A stretch of 64,000 nucleotides of DNA from Leisingera thetidis (GTDB lineage Bacteria > Pseudomonadota > Alphaproteobacteria > Rhodobacterales > Rhodobacteraceae): assembly GCF_025857195.1 (NCBI RefSeq), contig NZ_CP109787.1, positions 685,501-749,500 on the forward strand, read 5' to 3'. A program made the position numbers and the translations under genes. Under the pieces are notes generated by a model. That model was not told where the DNA came from. It was given only the letters and a program-made list of their open reading frames with translations, and did no database searches. Positions 29,099-40,145 of the stretch are shown here, one piece after another. Every line of letters starts with the position of its first letter. Within the stretch, counting starts at the first letter, position 1.

Positions 29099-30599
29099 AA
29101 AGGCGCGCAAGCCGTTGTTCGACGGGCCGGAATGGACCTTTGAGCTGATGGAAAAAGCGCGCGACGCGATCGAAAAGATCGCGCTGGGCGACCTTGGACT
29201 GGACGTTTACCCCAACCAGATCGAGATCATTTCGGCGGAACAGATGCTGGATGCCTATTCCTGCGTCGGCCTGCCGCTGATGTATCAGCACTGGTCTTTC
29301 GGCAAGCATTTTGCCCGCGACGAAACGCTCTACCGCACCGGCCGCCAGGGGCTGGCCTATGAAATCGTCATCAACTCCAACCCCTGCATAAGCTACAACA
29401 TGGAAGAAAATACCATGGCGATGCAGACGCTGGTGATGGCGCATGCGGCCTTTGGCCATAACCATTTCTTCAAGAACAACTATCTGTTCCAGCAGTGGAC
29501 CGATGCCTCCGGCATTCACGACTACCTGGCTTTTGCCAAGAACTACATCGCCGCCTGCGAGGAGCGGTATGGGCTCAGCGCCGTGGAAGAGGTTCTCGAT
29601 GCCGCTCATGCCCTGCAGTCCCAGGGTGTGTTCCGCTACGGCCGTCCGCCCAAACCGACCAATGAAGAGCTGGTCGCGATGCAGAAGGTGCGCGAGGGCT
29701 ATGAAAGCGGCCAAAGCGTGCTGGATATCTGGACCGATTCAACCATGGGCCGCGATACGCTGGAAGAGGTCGAGGATGCGTCCTTCAGCGCCCGCCGCAA
29801 GCTGATGAATCTGCCGCAGGAGAACGTGCTGTATTTCCTGGAGAAACACAGCCCGGTGCTGGAGGCCTGGCAGTGCGAGATCCTGCGCATTGTGCGGATG
29901 CTGGCGCAGTATCTCTATCCGCAGAAGCAGACCAAGGTGATGAACGAAGGCTGTGCAACCTTTGTGCACTACTACATCATCAACAAGCTCTATGAGCAGG
30001 GCCAGATCACCGAAGGCGCCTATATGGAGATGCTGCACAGCCATACCAATGTGGTGATGCAGCCGGAATATGACGATCCGCGCTATTCGGGGATCAACCC
30101 CTATGCGCTTGGGTTTGCGATGATGCAGGATATCCGCCGCATCTGTGAGGACCCCACAGAGGAGGACCGCGAGTGGTTCCCGGATTTCGCCGGCGATCCC
30201 GACTGGCGCAAGGTGCTGCGCGATGCCTGGGCGAATTACCGGGACGAAAGCTTCATCCAGCAATTCCTGTCGCCGCATCTGATCCGCAAGTTCAAGCTGT
30301 TCACGCTGACCAATGACGCTGATCTGCCCAATCTGGTGGTGAGTCAGATCCACAACCGGGCCGGCTACAAGGCGATCCGCCGCGACCTGGCGAAACAGTA
30401 CGACCTGGCCTATCTGGAGCCGGATATCCAGGTCACGGACGCGGATCTGCGCGGCGACCGGGAACTGAAGCTGACCCATACTGTGCGGGACGGCATCCAT
30501 CTCGATGAAGAAGATCAGGATGAAGTGCTGAAGCACTTGCGCCGCCTTTGGGGCTATGATGTCAGCCTTGATGCGGTGGAGACCTCCAGCGAAAACTGA
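29085..30599 (+). CDS. SpoVR family protein
   Basis: A 504-residue SpoVR/YcgB-family protein. Characteristic segments are GLPLMYQHWSFGKHF near 65, INSNPCISYNMEENT near 100, HAAFGHNHFFKNNYLF near 125 and MNEGCATFVHYYI near 285. In Bacillus the family affects spore cortex formation; in non-sporulating proteobacteria it travels with prkA and yeaH and its activity is unknown. It is the third and last gene of this operon, followed by a strong terminator at 30664-30690. Confidence 0.96.
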   Translation: MQAVRKARKPLFDGPEWTFELMEKARDAIEKIALGDLGLDVYPNQIEIISAEQMLDAYSCVGLPLMYQHWSFGKHFARDETLYRTGRQGLAYEIVINSNPCISYNMEENTMAMQTLVMAHAAFGHNHFFKNNYLFQQWTDASGIHDYLAFAKNYIAACEERYGLSAVEEVLDAAHALQSQGVFRYGRPPKPTNEELVAMQKVREGYESGQSVLDIWTDSTMGRDTLEEVEDASFSARRKLMNLPQENVLYFLEKHSPVLEAWQCEILRIVRMLAQYLYPQKQTKVMNEGCATFVHYYIINKLYEQGQITEGAYMEMLHSHTNVVMQPEYDDPRYSGINPYALGFAMMQDIRRICEDPTEEDREWFPDFAGDPDWRKVLRDAWANYRDESFIQQFLSPHLIRKFKLFTLTNDADLPNLVVSQIHNRAGYKAIRRDLAKQYDLAYLEPDIQVTDADLRGDRELKLTHTVRDGIHLDEEDQDEVLKHLRRLWGYDVSLDAVETSSEN

Positions 30600-30663
30600 T
30601 CGCTGACCGGGGGCTGCGGCCGGTTCCGCGAAGGGCGGAACGCCAGCCGGATCGGTGGAATTG

Positions 30664-30690
30664 AAACGCAGGCCCAAGGGCCTGCGTTTT
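30664..30690. terminator. Rho-independent terminator between convergent genes
   Basis: Perfect 12-bp arms AAACGCAGGCCC and GGGCCTGCGTTT around AA, followed by a T on the plus strand and a partly T-rich tract on the minus strand. It lies between convergent spoVR and the alcohol dehydrogenase gene and probably serves both directions. Confidence 0.8.
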
Positions 30691-30713
30691 GCTGTTTGCA
30701 GTCTGGCTGAGGC

Positions 30714-31829
<1,116 letters not shown>

Positions 31830-32170
31830 GATGAGGGTCCTTCGTCGTTATTCTCGGGGCCGGGCCGCCGCGGGCGGGTCCGGAAGTGAAATCTCTGCCA
31901 GTGGCCTTGGCCGGCCCAGCGTTACATTTGCCGGCGGGGGCACGCAAGCGGTGCCTCCATATCCTAGCAGTGTCCGGCCGCCGCCAATTGCTCCGAATGC
32001 GACTGACAGCCCGCTGTCCGCGCCATCGGTGCAGCGCAGAAAACTGTATTTTCCAGCGGCTTGCCCAAAGGATTCCAGTTTTTGGAAGGAATTTGCGCAA
32101 AAGGCCTTGACCCTCCAGTGACTGGAAGCCTCATATGGGCTGGCATAGGATCAAACCGGATGGGTGTCCC
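31830..32170. other. Intergenic region upstream of copA
   Basis: A 341-bp divergent region between frmA and copA. The part next to copA holds the CueR-type promoter; the rest shows no clear site or gene. Confidence 0.5.
32107..32137 (+). promoter_or_regulatory. CueR-type copper-responsive promoter of copA
   Basis: A -35 box TTGACC (32107-32112) and a -10 box CATATG (32132-32137) are separated by a 19-bp spacer, longer than the usual 17. The spacer carries the dyad TCCAGTGACTGGA. An overlong spacer with a central dyad is the hallmark of MerR-family activators, which untwist the promoter. Transcription from here would begin after 32135, so the upstream in-frame ATG at 32135 cannot be the copA start. 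Confidence 0.75.
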
Positions 32171-34681
32171 ATGTCCAAGAACCAGAATATTTCCCTGCAG
32201 ATCACCGGCCTCAGCTGTGCCGGTTGCGCAGGCCGGGCGGAACGCGCATTGGCTGCCGTTGGCGGCGTCGCCTCTGCCAGTGTCAACCTGGCCAATGCAA
32301 CCGGCCAGGTTGAGGCGGCGCCAGGCCTGCCGCTGGAACGGCTGACCGAGGCTTTGTCCAAAGCAGGCTATCCGGCGGCCGAGGCAACTGCCATCCTGCA
32401 GGTCAGCGGCATGACCTGCGCCTCCTGCGTCGGACGGGTGGAGCGGGCCCTGGCGGCAGTGCCGGGGGTGCTGACGGCGGCGGTGAACCTGGCGTCGGAA
32501 ACCGCACAGGTTACGTATCTGACCGGCATGAGCGATGCGGACAGCCTGGTCCAAGCTGCTGCTGCGGCCGGGTATCCAGCGCAGCTGCCAGCGAATGCCG
32601 CGGGTGAGGACGCCGGCCAGGCCGAAAGGCGCAAGGCGGAAGGAATCCGGACGCTGGGACGGCAGGTGCTGCTGGCGGGGCTGCTGACCCTGCCTGTCTT
32701 TCTGATCGAAATGGGCGGCCACATGCTGCCTGCGCTGCATCACTGGGTGGCGGCCAGTATCGGCCAGCAGAACAGCCACCTGCTGCAGTTTGTGCTGACA
32801 ACTTTGGTGCTGGCCGGGCCGGGGCGGCAGTTCTACCTGACCGGTTATCCGGCGCTGCTGCGCGGCGCGCCGGACATGAACGCGCTGGTGGCCCTGGGTA
32901 CGACCGCGGCTTACGGCTTTTCGGTGATCTCGACCTTTGCGCCGCAGCTGCTGCCCGCTGGCACTGCCAATGTCTATTACGAGGCGGCCGCGGTGATCGT
33001 GGTGCTGATCCTGACCGGCCGCTGGCTGGAAGCGCGCGCCAAGGGGCGCACCGGCGCTGCGATCCGCAAGCTGGCCGGGCTGCAGCCCAAGTCCGCGATG
33101 CTGTTGCGCGGAGAAGAGGTGGTGGAAACGCCCGTTGCGGAGATCGCGGCAGGCGATCTGATCCGAGTCCGGCCGGGGGAGCGCATTGCGGTGGACGGCG
33201 AGGTGGTCTCGGGCCGGTCCTACATCGACGAGAGCATGATCTCGGGCGAGCCGGTGCCGGTTGCCAAATCGGCAGGGGATGAGGTGACGGCGGGCACGGT
33301 CAACGGCAACAGCCTGCTGGAATTCCGCGCGACCCGGGTGGGGCGCGACACGGTGCTGGCGCAGATCATCCGCATGGTGGAGCAGGCGCAGGGCGCCAAG
33401 CTGCCGGTGCAGGGGCTGGTGGACCGGATCACCCTGTGGTTCGTGCCTGCGGTGATTGCGGCGGCAGCTTTGACTGTGCTGGCCTGGGCGCTGTTCGGAC
33501 CGGCGCCGTCGCTGCCGCTGGCGCTGGTGGCGGGGGTTTCGGTGCTGATCATCGCCTGTCCCTGTGCGATGGGTCTGGCAACCCCCACGTCGATCATGGT
33601 GGGGATCGGGCGCGCCGCGCAGATGGGTGTCCTGTTCCGCAAGGGGGATGCGCTGCAGCGGCTGCAGGAGGTCAGGGTGGTGGCGCTGGACAAGACCGGC
33701 ACCCTGACCGAGGGCCGCCCATCCCTGACGGAACTGGTCTGTGCGGATGGCTTTGACCGTGCAGAGGTGCTGCGCCTTGCCGGTGCCGCCGAGGCCGCGT
33801 CCGAACATCCCATCGCCCGGGCCATTGTCGCGGCTGCCGGCACGGGACTGCCGCAAGCCGAAGAGTTCGAGGCCATTCCCGGTTACGGGCTGCGGGCGCG
33901 GGTCGAAGGCCGTGACGTTCTGGCTGGTGCCGCCCGCCTGATGGTGCGCGAGGGTGTTGGCCTGGGGGCGCTGGAGGCGGAAGGCCGCCGACTGGCGCAG
34001 CGCGGCGAAACCCCGCTGTATGTTGCGCTGGACGGGCAGGCGGCGGCGGTCATCGCGGTGGCCGATCCGGTCAAGCCCGGCACCCCTGCCGCGATCAGGG
34101 CCTTTCATGAACAGGGGCTGAAGGTGGCGATGATCACCGGCGACGCGTCGGCCACGGCGCAGGCGATTGCCGCGCGGCTGGGCATCGATGCGGTCAAGGC
34201 CGAATGCCTGCCGGCCGATAAGGTCGACGCGATCCGGGCGCTGCAGCAGGAGTTCGGCACCCTTGCATTCATCGGTGACGGCATCAACGATGCCCCGGCA
34301 CTGGCTGCCGCGGATGCGGGCATTGCCATCGGCACCGGGACCGACGTGGCAATTGAGGCCGCGGATGTGGTGCTGGTTTCGGGAGACTTGCGGGGCGTGG
34401 TGAATGCGCTGACCGTCAGCCGCGCCACCATGCGCAACATCCGCCAGAACCTGGGCTGGGCCTTCGGCTACAACGTGCTGCTGATCCCGGTGGCCGCGGG
34501 CCTGCTGTATCCCTTTGGCGGGCCGCTGCTGTCGCCGGCGCTGGCGGCAGGTGCGATGGCGCTGTCGAGCGTGTTTGTACTGACCAACGCGCTGCGCCTG
34601 CGCCGCCTGAAACCCGCGATGGATGCGGGGGAGGATGGTACGGCCGAGCGGGCTGCAAACGGACAGGAGGTGCGCGCATGA
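32171..34681 (+). CDS. copA: Copper-translocating P1B-type ATPase
   Basis: An 836-residue Cu(I) exporter of the inner membrane. It has two N-terminal heavy-metal domains with CxxC at C16/C19 and C83/C86, eight expected membrane helices, the transport motif CPC at C463-P464-C465, phosphorylated D507 in DKTGTLTEG, the SEHPIAR motif and [10 protein letters not shown]. The start at 32171 ([10 protein letters not shown]) is favoured over 32135 because the promoter overlaps the latter. The 3' end overlaps cueR by 4 bases. Confidence 0.95.
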   Translation: MSKNQNISLQITGLSCAGCAGRAERALAAVGGVASASVNLANATGQVEAAPGLPLERLTEALSKAGYPAAEATAILQVSGMTCASCVGRVERALAAVPGVLTAAVNLASETAQVTYLTGMSDADSLVQAAAAAGYPAQLPANAAGEDAGQAERRKAEGIRTLGRQVLLAGLLTLPVFLIEMGGHMLPALHHWVAASIGQQNSHLLQFVLTTLVLAGPGRQFYLTGYPALLRGAPDMNALVALGTTAAYGFSVISTFAPQLLPAGTANVYYEAAAVIVVLILTGRWLEARAKGRTGAAIRKLAGLQPKSAMLLRGEEVVETPVAEIAAGDLIRVRPGERIAVDGEVVSGRSYIDESMISGEPVPVAKSAGDEVTAGTVNGNSLLEFRATRVGRDTVLAQIIRMVEQAQGAKLPVQGLVDRITLWFVPAVIAAAALTVLAWALFGPAPSLPLALVAGVSVLIIACPCAMGLATPTSIMVGIGRAAQMGVLFRKGDALQRLQEVRVVALDKTGTLTEGRPSLTELVCADGFDRAEVLRLAGAAEAASEHPIARAIVAAAGTGLPQAEEFEAIPGYGLRARVEGRDVLAGAARLMVREGVGLGALEAEGRRLAQRGETPLYVALDGQAAAVIAVADPVKPGTPAAIRAFHEQGLKVAMITGDASATAQAIAARLGIDAVKAECLPADKVDAIRALQQEFGTLAFIGDGINDAPALAAADAGIAIGTGTDVAIEAADVVLVSGDLRGVVNALTVSRATMRNIRQNLGWAFGYNVLLIPVAAGLLYPFGGPLLSPALAAGAMALSSVFVLTNALRLRRLKPAMDAGEDGTAERAANGQEVRA

Positions 34682-35067
34682 ATATCGGAGATGTGGCCAG
34701 CCGTTCGGGCCTGCCCTCGAAGACCATCCGCTATTACGAGGACATCGGCCTGATCAAGCCGCACCGCAGCGCCAACGGCTACCGCTGCTTTGCCGAGACC
34801 GACCTGCACAAGCTGGCCTTTCTGGGCCGCGCCCGGGCGCTCGGGTTCACCATCGAGGACTGCCGGACGCTGATGGCGCTGTATGAGGATGAAACCCGCG
34901 CCAGCGCCGATGTGAAACAGCTGGCGCTGGAGCACCTGGCCAAGATCGAGGCCAAGATCGCCGATCTGGAAGCGATGCGCGGCACGCTGGGTGAGCTGGT
35001 GCGCAGCTGTGCGGGGGACAGCCGCCCGGACTGTCCGATCCTCAGGGACCTGTCCGGCGGGGAGTGA
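34678..35067 (+). CDS. cueR: Cu(I)-responsive MerR-family regulator CueR
   Basis: A 129-residue activator. The N-terminal winged helix [20 protein letters not shown] is typical of MerR proteins. The metal loop has C111 and C119 separated by seven residues (CAGDSRPDC), matching the C112/C120 pair that binds Cu(I) in E. coli CueR, rather than a third-Cys mercury site. It is encoded in the same operon as copA with a 4-base overlap, so it probably activates its own operon through the promoter at 32107-32137. Confidence 0.94.
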   Translation: MNIGDVASRSGLPSKTIRYYEDIGLIKPHRSANGYRCFAETDLHKLAFLGRARALGFTIEDCRTLMALYEDETRASADVKQLALEHLAKIEAKIADLEAMRGTLGELVRSCAGDSRPDCPILRDLSGGE

Positions 35068-35118
35068 AGCCGGGCTGGGGGCGGGCACGCCCGCGCCTCC
35101 GGCAGCCCTGCTGGCCGG

Positions 35119-35949
35119 TCAGGCCGGACGCAGATCAAGGATTTCGCGGGCCTGCTGCCAGGTCGCGACGGGACGTTCATACTTGCCGCACAGCTCCACC
35201 GCGCGTTTGACCAGGGCGGCGTTGGAGGGCGCCAGGGTCTCGCGGTCGAGCCGCATGTTGTCCTCCAGACCGGTACGGGTATGGCCGCCGGCCGCGATGG
35301 ACCATTCGTTGAGCAGGATCTGCCCGGGGCCGACACCTGCACCGCACCATTCGGCCTCCGGCGCCAGCCGCTGCATGGTCTTGACGTAGTAATCGAACAC
35401 GTCCCTGTCGGCAGGCATCGCGTTTTTCACCCCCATCACGAACTGAACATACAGCTTGCCGGGAATGCGCCCTTCGCGGTTCATCTTCACCGCCTGGTGG
35501 ATGTGCGACAGATCGAAGGCCTCGATCTCCGGCTTCACCGCGTGGTTGCGCATTTCCGAGGCGAGCCAGTCGACCAGGTCGGGCGGGTTTTCATAGACGC
35601 GGGTCGGGAAATTGTTGGAGCCGACCGAAAGCGACGCCATATCGGGCCGCAAGGACAGCATGCCGCCGCGCTCGCGCCCGGCGCCGGAGCGGCCGCCGGT
35701 GGACAGCTGCACGATCATGCCGGGGCAGTGTTTCTGCAGCCCTTCCATCAGCCGCGCGAATTTTTCCGGGTCCGAGGTGGGGGACTGATCGTCATTGCGC
35801 ACGTGGCAATGGGCGATTGCGGCGCCGGCTTCAAAAGCTTCCTGGGTGCTTTCGATCTGCTCTTCGATGGTGACCGGCACCGCCGGGTTGTTTTCCTTGG
35901 TCGGCACCGAGCCGGTGATGGCCACGCAGATGATGCAGGGTTTGCGCAT
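35119..35949 (-). CDS. BKACE-family beta-keto acid cleavage enzyme in the pca operon
   Basis: A 276-residue TIM-barrel zinc enzyme related to 3-keto-5-aminohexanoate cleavage enzyme. The motif AIAHCHVRND carries the paired zinc histidines, and a later conserved segment contains GGHTRTGLEDN. Family enzymes combine a beta-keto acid with acetyl-CoA to give acetoacetate and a new acyl-CoA. It lies 12 bases after pcaG, so a substrate from the beta-ketoadipate pathway is a reasonable inference: beta-ketoadipate would give succinyl-CoA and acetoacetate. The sequence alone does not fix the substrate. Confidence 0.88.
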   Translation of the reverse strand: MRKPCIICVAITGSVPTKENNPAVPVTIEEQIESTQEAFEAGAAIAHCHVRNDDQSPTSDPEKFARLMEGLQKHCPGMIVQLSTGGRSGAGRERGGMLSLRPDMASLSVGSNNFPTRVYENPPDLVDWLASEMRNHAVKPEIEAFDLSHIHQAVKMNREGRIPGKLYVQFVMGVKNAMPADRDVFDYYVKTMQRLAPEAEWCGAGVGPGQILLNEWSIAAGGHTRTGLEDNMRLDRETLAPSNAALVKRAVELCGKYERPVATWQQAREILDLRPA

Positions 35950-35961
35950 GGCGGATCCCCT

Positions 35962-36582
35962 TCAGATGTCAAAGAATACGGTTTCATCTCCGCCTTGCAG
36001 GCGGATGTCGAGGCGGTAGACCGCCTTGCCGTCCCGCGTGGAGCGTCTGGCAATCAGGGTCTGGCGGCGCTGTTCCCATTCGATCAGGTTCAGCACCGGG
36101 TCGGCGGCGTTGGCGTCTTTCTCGTCATCGAAATAGAGCCGGGTGCTGAGCCCCACGTTGATGCCGCGGGCAACGATCCACAGACTGATGTGCGGCGCCA
36201 TCGGCTGTCCGTTGCGCCCCGCCACCGGGCCGGGTTTCACGGTGTCGAACCCCCATTCGCCGGTGGCGAAATCGGTGATCACCCTGCCCCAGCCGCGAAA
36301 ACCATCCTCAACCTCTCCCGCATGTTCGGGGTGCGCATAGATGCCTGCGGCGTTGGCCTGCCAGGCTTCCAGCAGCACGTCCTTGACCGGCGCGCCGGTG
36401 CCGTCGGTGACGACACCCTCCACCCGGATGCGCTCTCCGGCGGCATTGGGCCCGGCGATGTCCCGGCCAAGCTCCTGGTCGTAGATCTCGAATCCGGCCG
36501 CGCCGGGGGCAAGACCGATGTGAACGTAGGGGCCGGCGGTCTGCGACGGGGTTTCCTTGAGATAGCCGAGGCGGTGCGTCAT
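35962..36582 (-). CDS. pcaG: Protocatechuate 3,4-dioxygenase alpha subunit
   Basis: The alpha subunit of the intradiol ring-cleaving Fe(III) dioxygenase that converts protocatechuate to 3-carboxy-cis,cis-muconate. It has 206 residues, the usual alpha size. It carries LKETPSQTAGPYVHIGLAPG at the N-terminus and the dioxygenase signature region GEWGFDTVKPG followed by APHISLWIVARGIN. The alpha subunit lacks the iron ligands, which are on beta. It follows pcaH with a 1-base overlap. Confidence 0.95.
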   Translation of the reverse strand: MTHRLGYLKETPSQTAGPYVHIGLAPGAAGFEIYDQELGRDIAGPNAAGERIRVEGVVTDGTGAPVKDVLLEAWQANAAGIYAHPEHAGEVEDGFRGWGRVITDFATGEWGFDTVKPGPVAGRNGQPMAPHISLWIVARGINVGLSTRLYFDDEKDANAADPVLNLIEWEQRRQTLIARRSTRDGKAVYRLDIRLQGGDETVFFDI

Positions 36583-37310
36583 CAGTTTCCCTCCATCCGG
36601 TTTTCGAACAGGGTCGAGCGGCGCCCGCGCAGCACGATGTCGAACCGGTAGGCGATGGTGTCCAGCGGGATGGTTGCGTTCATGTCGAGCCGGGCGATCA
36701 GCATGTTCACAGCGTCCGGATCAGAAATGCTGTTGACGATCGGACAGCGGGGGATCAGCGGGTCGCCCTCAAAGTACAGCTGCGTGATCAGCCGTTGCGT
36801 AAAGCCGGAGCCGAAAACCGAAACATGGATATGGGCAGGCCGCCAATCGTTGATTCCGTTGCGCCAGGGGTAGGCGCCGGGCTTGATGGTGCGGAAGCGG
36901 TAGCCGCCGTCCTCATCCGTCAGGGTGCGGCCGCAGCCGCCGAAGTTCGGATCCAGCGCCCCCAGGTAGGTATCCTTCTTGTGCCGGTAGCGGCCCGAGG
37001 CATTGGCCTGCCAGATCTCGACCAGCGTGTTGGGCACCGGGCGGGCGTTTTCGTCCAGAACCCGGCCATGCAGGATGATCCGCTCGCCCACGGGGCTTTC
37101 GCCGGGGTTGGCAAAATTGGTCAGAAGGTCGTTGTCCGCGGCGGCAATATCGTTGTGGCCGAACACCGGTCCGGTGGTTTCGCTGGCACTGTTTTCCAGG
37201 CTGATCAGCGGTAGGCGGGGCGAGCGGGTGACCGAGGTCTTGTAATCCGGCGCCAGTGCGGGCGGATGCCAGCGCCGGTCCCGCTGATAGAAATCTCCCG
37301 GTTTCGCCAT
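36582..37310 (-). CDS. pcaH: Protocatechuate 3,4-dioxygenase beta subunit
   Basis: The iron-bearing catalytic subunit, 242 residues from the start [17 protein letters not shown]. The intradiol signature covers [30 protein letters not shown] (iron Tyr), then [23 protein letters not shown] with the second Tyr and the two histidines. The longer frame to 37370 would overlap pcaC, so the shorter start was chosen, leaving a 10-base gap. It is co-transcribed with pcaC, pcaG and the BKACE gene. Confidence 0.95.
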   Translation of the reverse strand: MAKPGDFYQRDRRWHPPALAPDYKTSVTRSPRLPLISLENSASETTGPVFGHNDIAAADNDLLTNFANPGESPVGERIILHGRVLDENARPVPNTLVEIWQANASGRYRHKKDTYLGALDPNFGGCGRTLTDEDGGYRFRTIKPGAYPWRNGINDWRPAHIHVSVFGSGFTQRLITQLYFEGDPLIPRCPIVNSISDPDAVNMLIARLDMNATIPLDTIAYRFDIVLRGRRSTLFENRMEGN

Positions 37311-37320
37311 CGTGCGCTCC

Positions 37321-37713
37321 TTATCCATCGGTCTTTTCGGCTGCCATTTCTGCATAGGTCTGCCGCGCAAGTTTCAGCGCCCGGTTGGCACGGGGCACTC
37401 CGGCATAGATGGCGACATGCTGGAAGGCTTCCAGCACGTCGTCCTGGCTGGCTCCGGTGCGGGCGGTCGCGCGGATGTGCATCGGGATCTCGTCGAAATT
37501 ACCGGTCGCGGCCAGCAGTGCCAGAGTCAGCATCGAGCGGTCGCGCAGGGAAATCCGGTCCGAAGCCCAGACCGTGCCCCAGGCGGCCTCGGTGATCAGC
37601 TCCTGAAACGGCTGGTCCAGCGCGGTCTTGGCGGCCTCAGCGGCGTCCACGTGGGCGTTCCCCAGTACTTGGCGCCGCATCTCCATGCCGCGGCTGTAAC
37701 GGTCTTGAGCCAT
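37321..37713 (-). CDS. pcaC: 4-carboxymuconolactone decarboxylase
   Basis: A 130-residue enzyme of the beta-ketoadipate pathway that decarboxylates gamma-carboxymuconolactone. The start [18 protein letters not shown] matches the family N-terminus better than the upstream in-frame ATG at 37746. The AhpD-like core [25 protein letters not shown] and the downstream [11 protein letters not shown] are visible. It is the first gene of the pcaCHG-BKACE operon, transcribed divergently from pcaQ; pcaD and pcaB are not in this cluster. Confidence 0.93.
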   Translation of the reverse strand: MAQDRYSRGMEMRRQVLGNAHVDAAEAAKTALDQPFQELITEAAWGTVWASDRISLRDRSMLTLALLAATGNFDEIPMHIRATARTGASQDDVLEAFQHVAIYAGVPRANRALKLARQTYAEMAAEKTDG

Positions 37714-37801
37714 GCTGACCTCCCTTTGCCATGACCAGTATCGCATGCCGGAAGTGATCTGTATAATGCAGAAGAAGGTATGAAATCATAACCACAGAGA
37801 T

Positions 37802-38728
37802 ATGCGGCTATCGTCATCATTGAAACTTCGCCATCTTGAGGTCTTTGTCGAGGTGTCGCGCAAGATGAGCGTCACTCAGGCGGCGGAGGCGCTGGGCATG
37901 ACACAGCCTGCGGTGACCCGGGCGCTGCGCGAACTGGAAGAGGTTTGCGGCAAGCCGCTGGTGGAGAAGCATGGCCGCGGTATCCGGCTCAGCGGATATG
38001 GCGAGCTGTTCCGGGACCACGCCGGGCGCAGCCTGGCGCTGGCCCGCGACGGGGTCGCGCTGTTGCAGCGGCTGGGGGAGGAAAACGGGCCGCTGGTGGC
38101 GATCGGCGCGCTGCCGACCGTTGCGGCGGATCTGGTGCCCGATACGCTGGCTCAGCTGCGTGCGGGAAGCGCGCCCGGGCGGTTCATGGTGATGTCGGGG
38201 GACAATCAGTTCCTGATCGACCAGCTGCGCCGGGGCAAGCTGGATGTTGTGGTGGGCAGGCTGCCCGCGCCCGAGACCATGGCGGGGGTGGAGTTCGACC
38301 CTTTGTACCGCGAGCGGGTGGCCGCAGTTGTCGCGCAGGACCATCCGCTGGCCGGGCTTTCCCATCTGCCGCCCGCCGTGTTTGAGCAATACCCGGTGCT
38401 GCTGCCCTCTGAGGGCTCGGTCATCCGGCCTTTCGTCGAGCGGATGTTTCTGGAGCAGGGGCTGGCGATGCCCCGGTTTCCGGTGGAGACCGTCTCATCG
38501 ACCTTGGGGCGGCGCTTTGTGCTGGCGCATCAGGCCATCTGGATCATCAGCCATGGCGTGGTGCGGCCGGACCTGGAGGCGGGCCTCATGGCGGTGCTGC
38601 CGTTGGAAACCGCCAGCACCCTTGGACCGGTCGGCCTGTGCATCCGGCGCGAACATCAGCTTTCTGCGGCTGCCGGGCGGTTCTGCGCGGCGCTGCGCGC
38701 CAACTGTGCTGCGCGGGGGCTGACCTGA
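37802..38728 (+). CDS. pcaQ: LysR-type activator of the pca operon
   Basis: A 308-residue LysR regulator. The N-terminal HTH is LRHLEVFVEVSRKMSVTQAAEALGMTQPAVTRALRELE-like, followed by a periplasmic-binding-protein fold. It is divergent from pcaC with an 88-base gap, the standard PcaQ arrangement in Rhizobiales and Rhodobacterales. In characterised relatives the inducer is beta-carboxy-cis,cis-muconate. Assignment as PcaQ rests on family resemblance plus position. Confidence 0.9.
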   Translation: MRLSSSLKLRHLEVFVEVSRKMSVTQAAEALGMTQPAVTRALRELEEVCGKPLVEKHGRGIRLSGYGELFRDHAGRSLALARDGVALLQRLGEENGPLVAIGALPTVAADLVPDTLAQLRAGSAPGRFMVMSGDNQFLIDQLRRGKLDVVVGRLPAPETMAGVEFDPLYRERVAAVVAQDHPLAGLSHLPPAVFEQYPVLLPSEGSVIRPFVERMFLEQGLAMPRFPVETVSSTLGRRFVLAHQAIWIISHGVVRPDLEAGLMAVLPLETASTLGPVGLCIRREHQLSAAAGRFCAALRANCAARGLT

Positions 38729-38859
38729 CCGCTGCAGGGCAGGCCGGTTCAACCGGGCTGCGGCACAGCTGTGTTCCCCTTGCCTTCCGGGGCTCAATGT
38801 AATTCACTTAAGGTAATGTGTGCAGTTGATGCGGTTGCAATCGGATCAGGCGGGAAGTC

Positions 38860-39771
38860 ATGGCATTCACTAGACGTCAAGCTGGCCTTGCGGCCATAGC
38901 GGGGCTGGCGGCGGCTGCAGCTCCTGAATGGGCATCAGCCCGGATCATACTGGGCGGCAAACAGATTGACACGGTTTCTGATGGGTATCTCACCCTGCCG
39001 CCGGAGTTTGTGTTTGACGGGCTTGCCCCTGACGCGCTGCAGCGGGTGCTGCAGCGGTACGGGATCCCGGCCGGGCCGCTCAGGCCGGAAGTGAACGTGA
39101 CCCTGCTGCGGGACGAAGACAGGGTTGTTCTGTTCGACGCAGGCGCCGGGCCAGGGTTCCAGGACAGCGCGGGCGGTCTGCCCGAGGCCTTGGATGCCAT
39201 CGGAGTCGCTTCGGAAGATGTGACCCATGTGGTGTTCACCCACTGCCACCCCGATCACCTCTGGGGGGTGCTGGATGATTTCGACGATCTGATGTTCCCC
39301 GAAGCAGCCTATCTGATGGGCAGGAGAGAGTGGGATTACTGGTTTGATCCTGAAACCGCGCAGGCCATCGGCAGCAGCCGCGCCGCTATGGCCGCCGGCG
39401 CCCGCCGCCGGATGGAAGTGCTGGAGAACAGGGTGCAGCTGATTGCAGATGGCGAGGAAATCCTGCCCGGTGTTGCCGCGCGCTCGACCCCGGGCCATAC
39501 GCCGGGCCACATGTCGTTTGAAATCCGCAACGGCAGCGAAAGCGTGCTGATACTGGGCGATGCGGTCGCTAATCACCATGTCAGCTTTTCCGAGCCTGCT
39601 TGGCCGTTGGGCGCCGATCAGGACCCGCACGCCGCGGCGGCGACGCGATTGCGTCTGCTGGATATGCTCGCTGCCGAAAAGATGCGGCTGATCGGTTACC
39701 ATTTGCCTGGCGGCGGCATCGGGCGGGCGGAGCGTTCCGGCAGTGGCTACCGATTTGTGGCAGGGGCTTAG
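38860..39771 (+). CDS. Tat-exported metallo-beta-lactamase-fold hydrolase
   Basis: A 303-residue hydrolase. The N-terminus TRRQAGLAAIAGLAAAAA is a twin-arginine signal followed by an Ala-rich hydrophobic core, so periplasmic export as a folded metalloprotein is likely. The zinc motif HxHxDH is at H128, H130, D132 and H133 (FTHCHPDHLWG), with downstream histidines in RSTPGHTPGHMSF. The specific substrate (lactone, ester or other) cannot be deduced. It is a single gene following pcaQ on the same strand with a 131-base gap. Confidence 0.9.
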   Translation: MAFTRRQAGLAAIAGLAAAAAPEWASARIILGGKQIDTVSDGYLTLPPEFVFDGLAPDALQRVLQRYGIPAGPLRPEVNVTLLRDEDRVVLFDAGAGPGFQDSAGGLPEALDAIGVASEDVTHVVFTHCHPDHLWGVLDDFDDLMFPEAAYLMGRREWDYWFDPETAQAIGSSRAAMAAGARRRMEVLENRVQLIADGEEILPGVAARSTPGHTPGHMSFEIRNGSESVLILGDAVANHHVSFSEPAWPLGADQDPHAAAATRLRLLDMLAAEKMRLIGYHLPGGGIGRAERSGSGYRFVAGA

Positions 39772-40145
39772 GGCCAGGGTTTCCAAGCAGGCAAACCGAT
39801 CCGGAAAATCTTCAGGTTGTAGTGCAGCGGCGGGCAGGCACGGATTGCCGGGAAGGCCGCAAGTGCACGTTTGGCGTGTGCTGAATGTCCTGCGCCGCGT
39901 CCCCGCATGGTCTGTTGTGCAAGCTTTGCAGTGCATGATGCACCAGCCTCTTCCCAAGCAGGCAGGTTGCTGAGTGAAGAGGGGGCAACTATAATGAGGC
40001 GAACAGTTTTACTCGCGTGATGATTGTGCGATGCATGGGATTGCTTTTGAAAATTTTACAATCAGTAATTGCAAAACAAATATAGTTATCGCAATATGAC
40101 GGTGATTTAATCTCGGATGCAACACGCGGTAAGTGGGGTTAACGG
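39772..40145. other. 374-bp intergenic region with an A+T-rich segment
   Basis: The first ~200 bases are GC-rich; from about 40,010 to 40,120 the sequence becomes distinctly A+T-rich, with AAAATTTTACAATC and TAATTGCAAAACAA, consistent with the promoter of the downstream regulator. No gene or clear operator was seen. Confidence 0.45.

Noticed and set aside
25700..29110. Minus-strand frame of 1136 codons
   Set aside because: It lies wholly antisense to prkA and yeaH, which have clear domains and correct motifs. Long antisense frames are expected in GC-rich codon-biased genes.
31964..34108. Minus-strand frame of 714 codons
   Set aside because: It is the mirror of copA, whose metal-binding and P-type motifs prove the sense strand. 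The predicted protein is Arg/Gln/His-rich without a domain.
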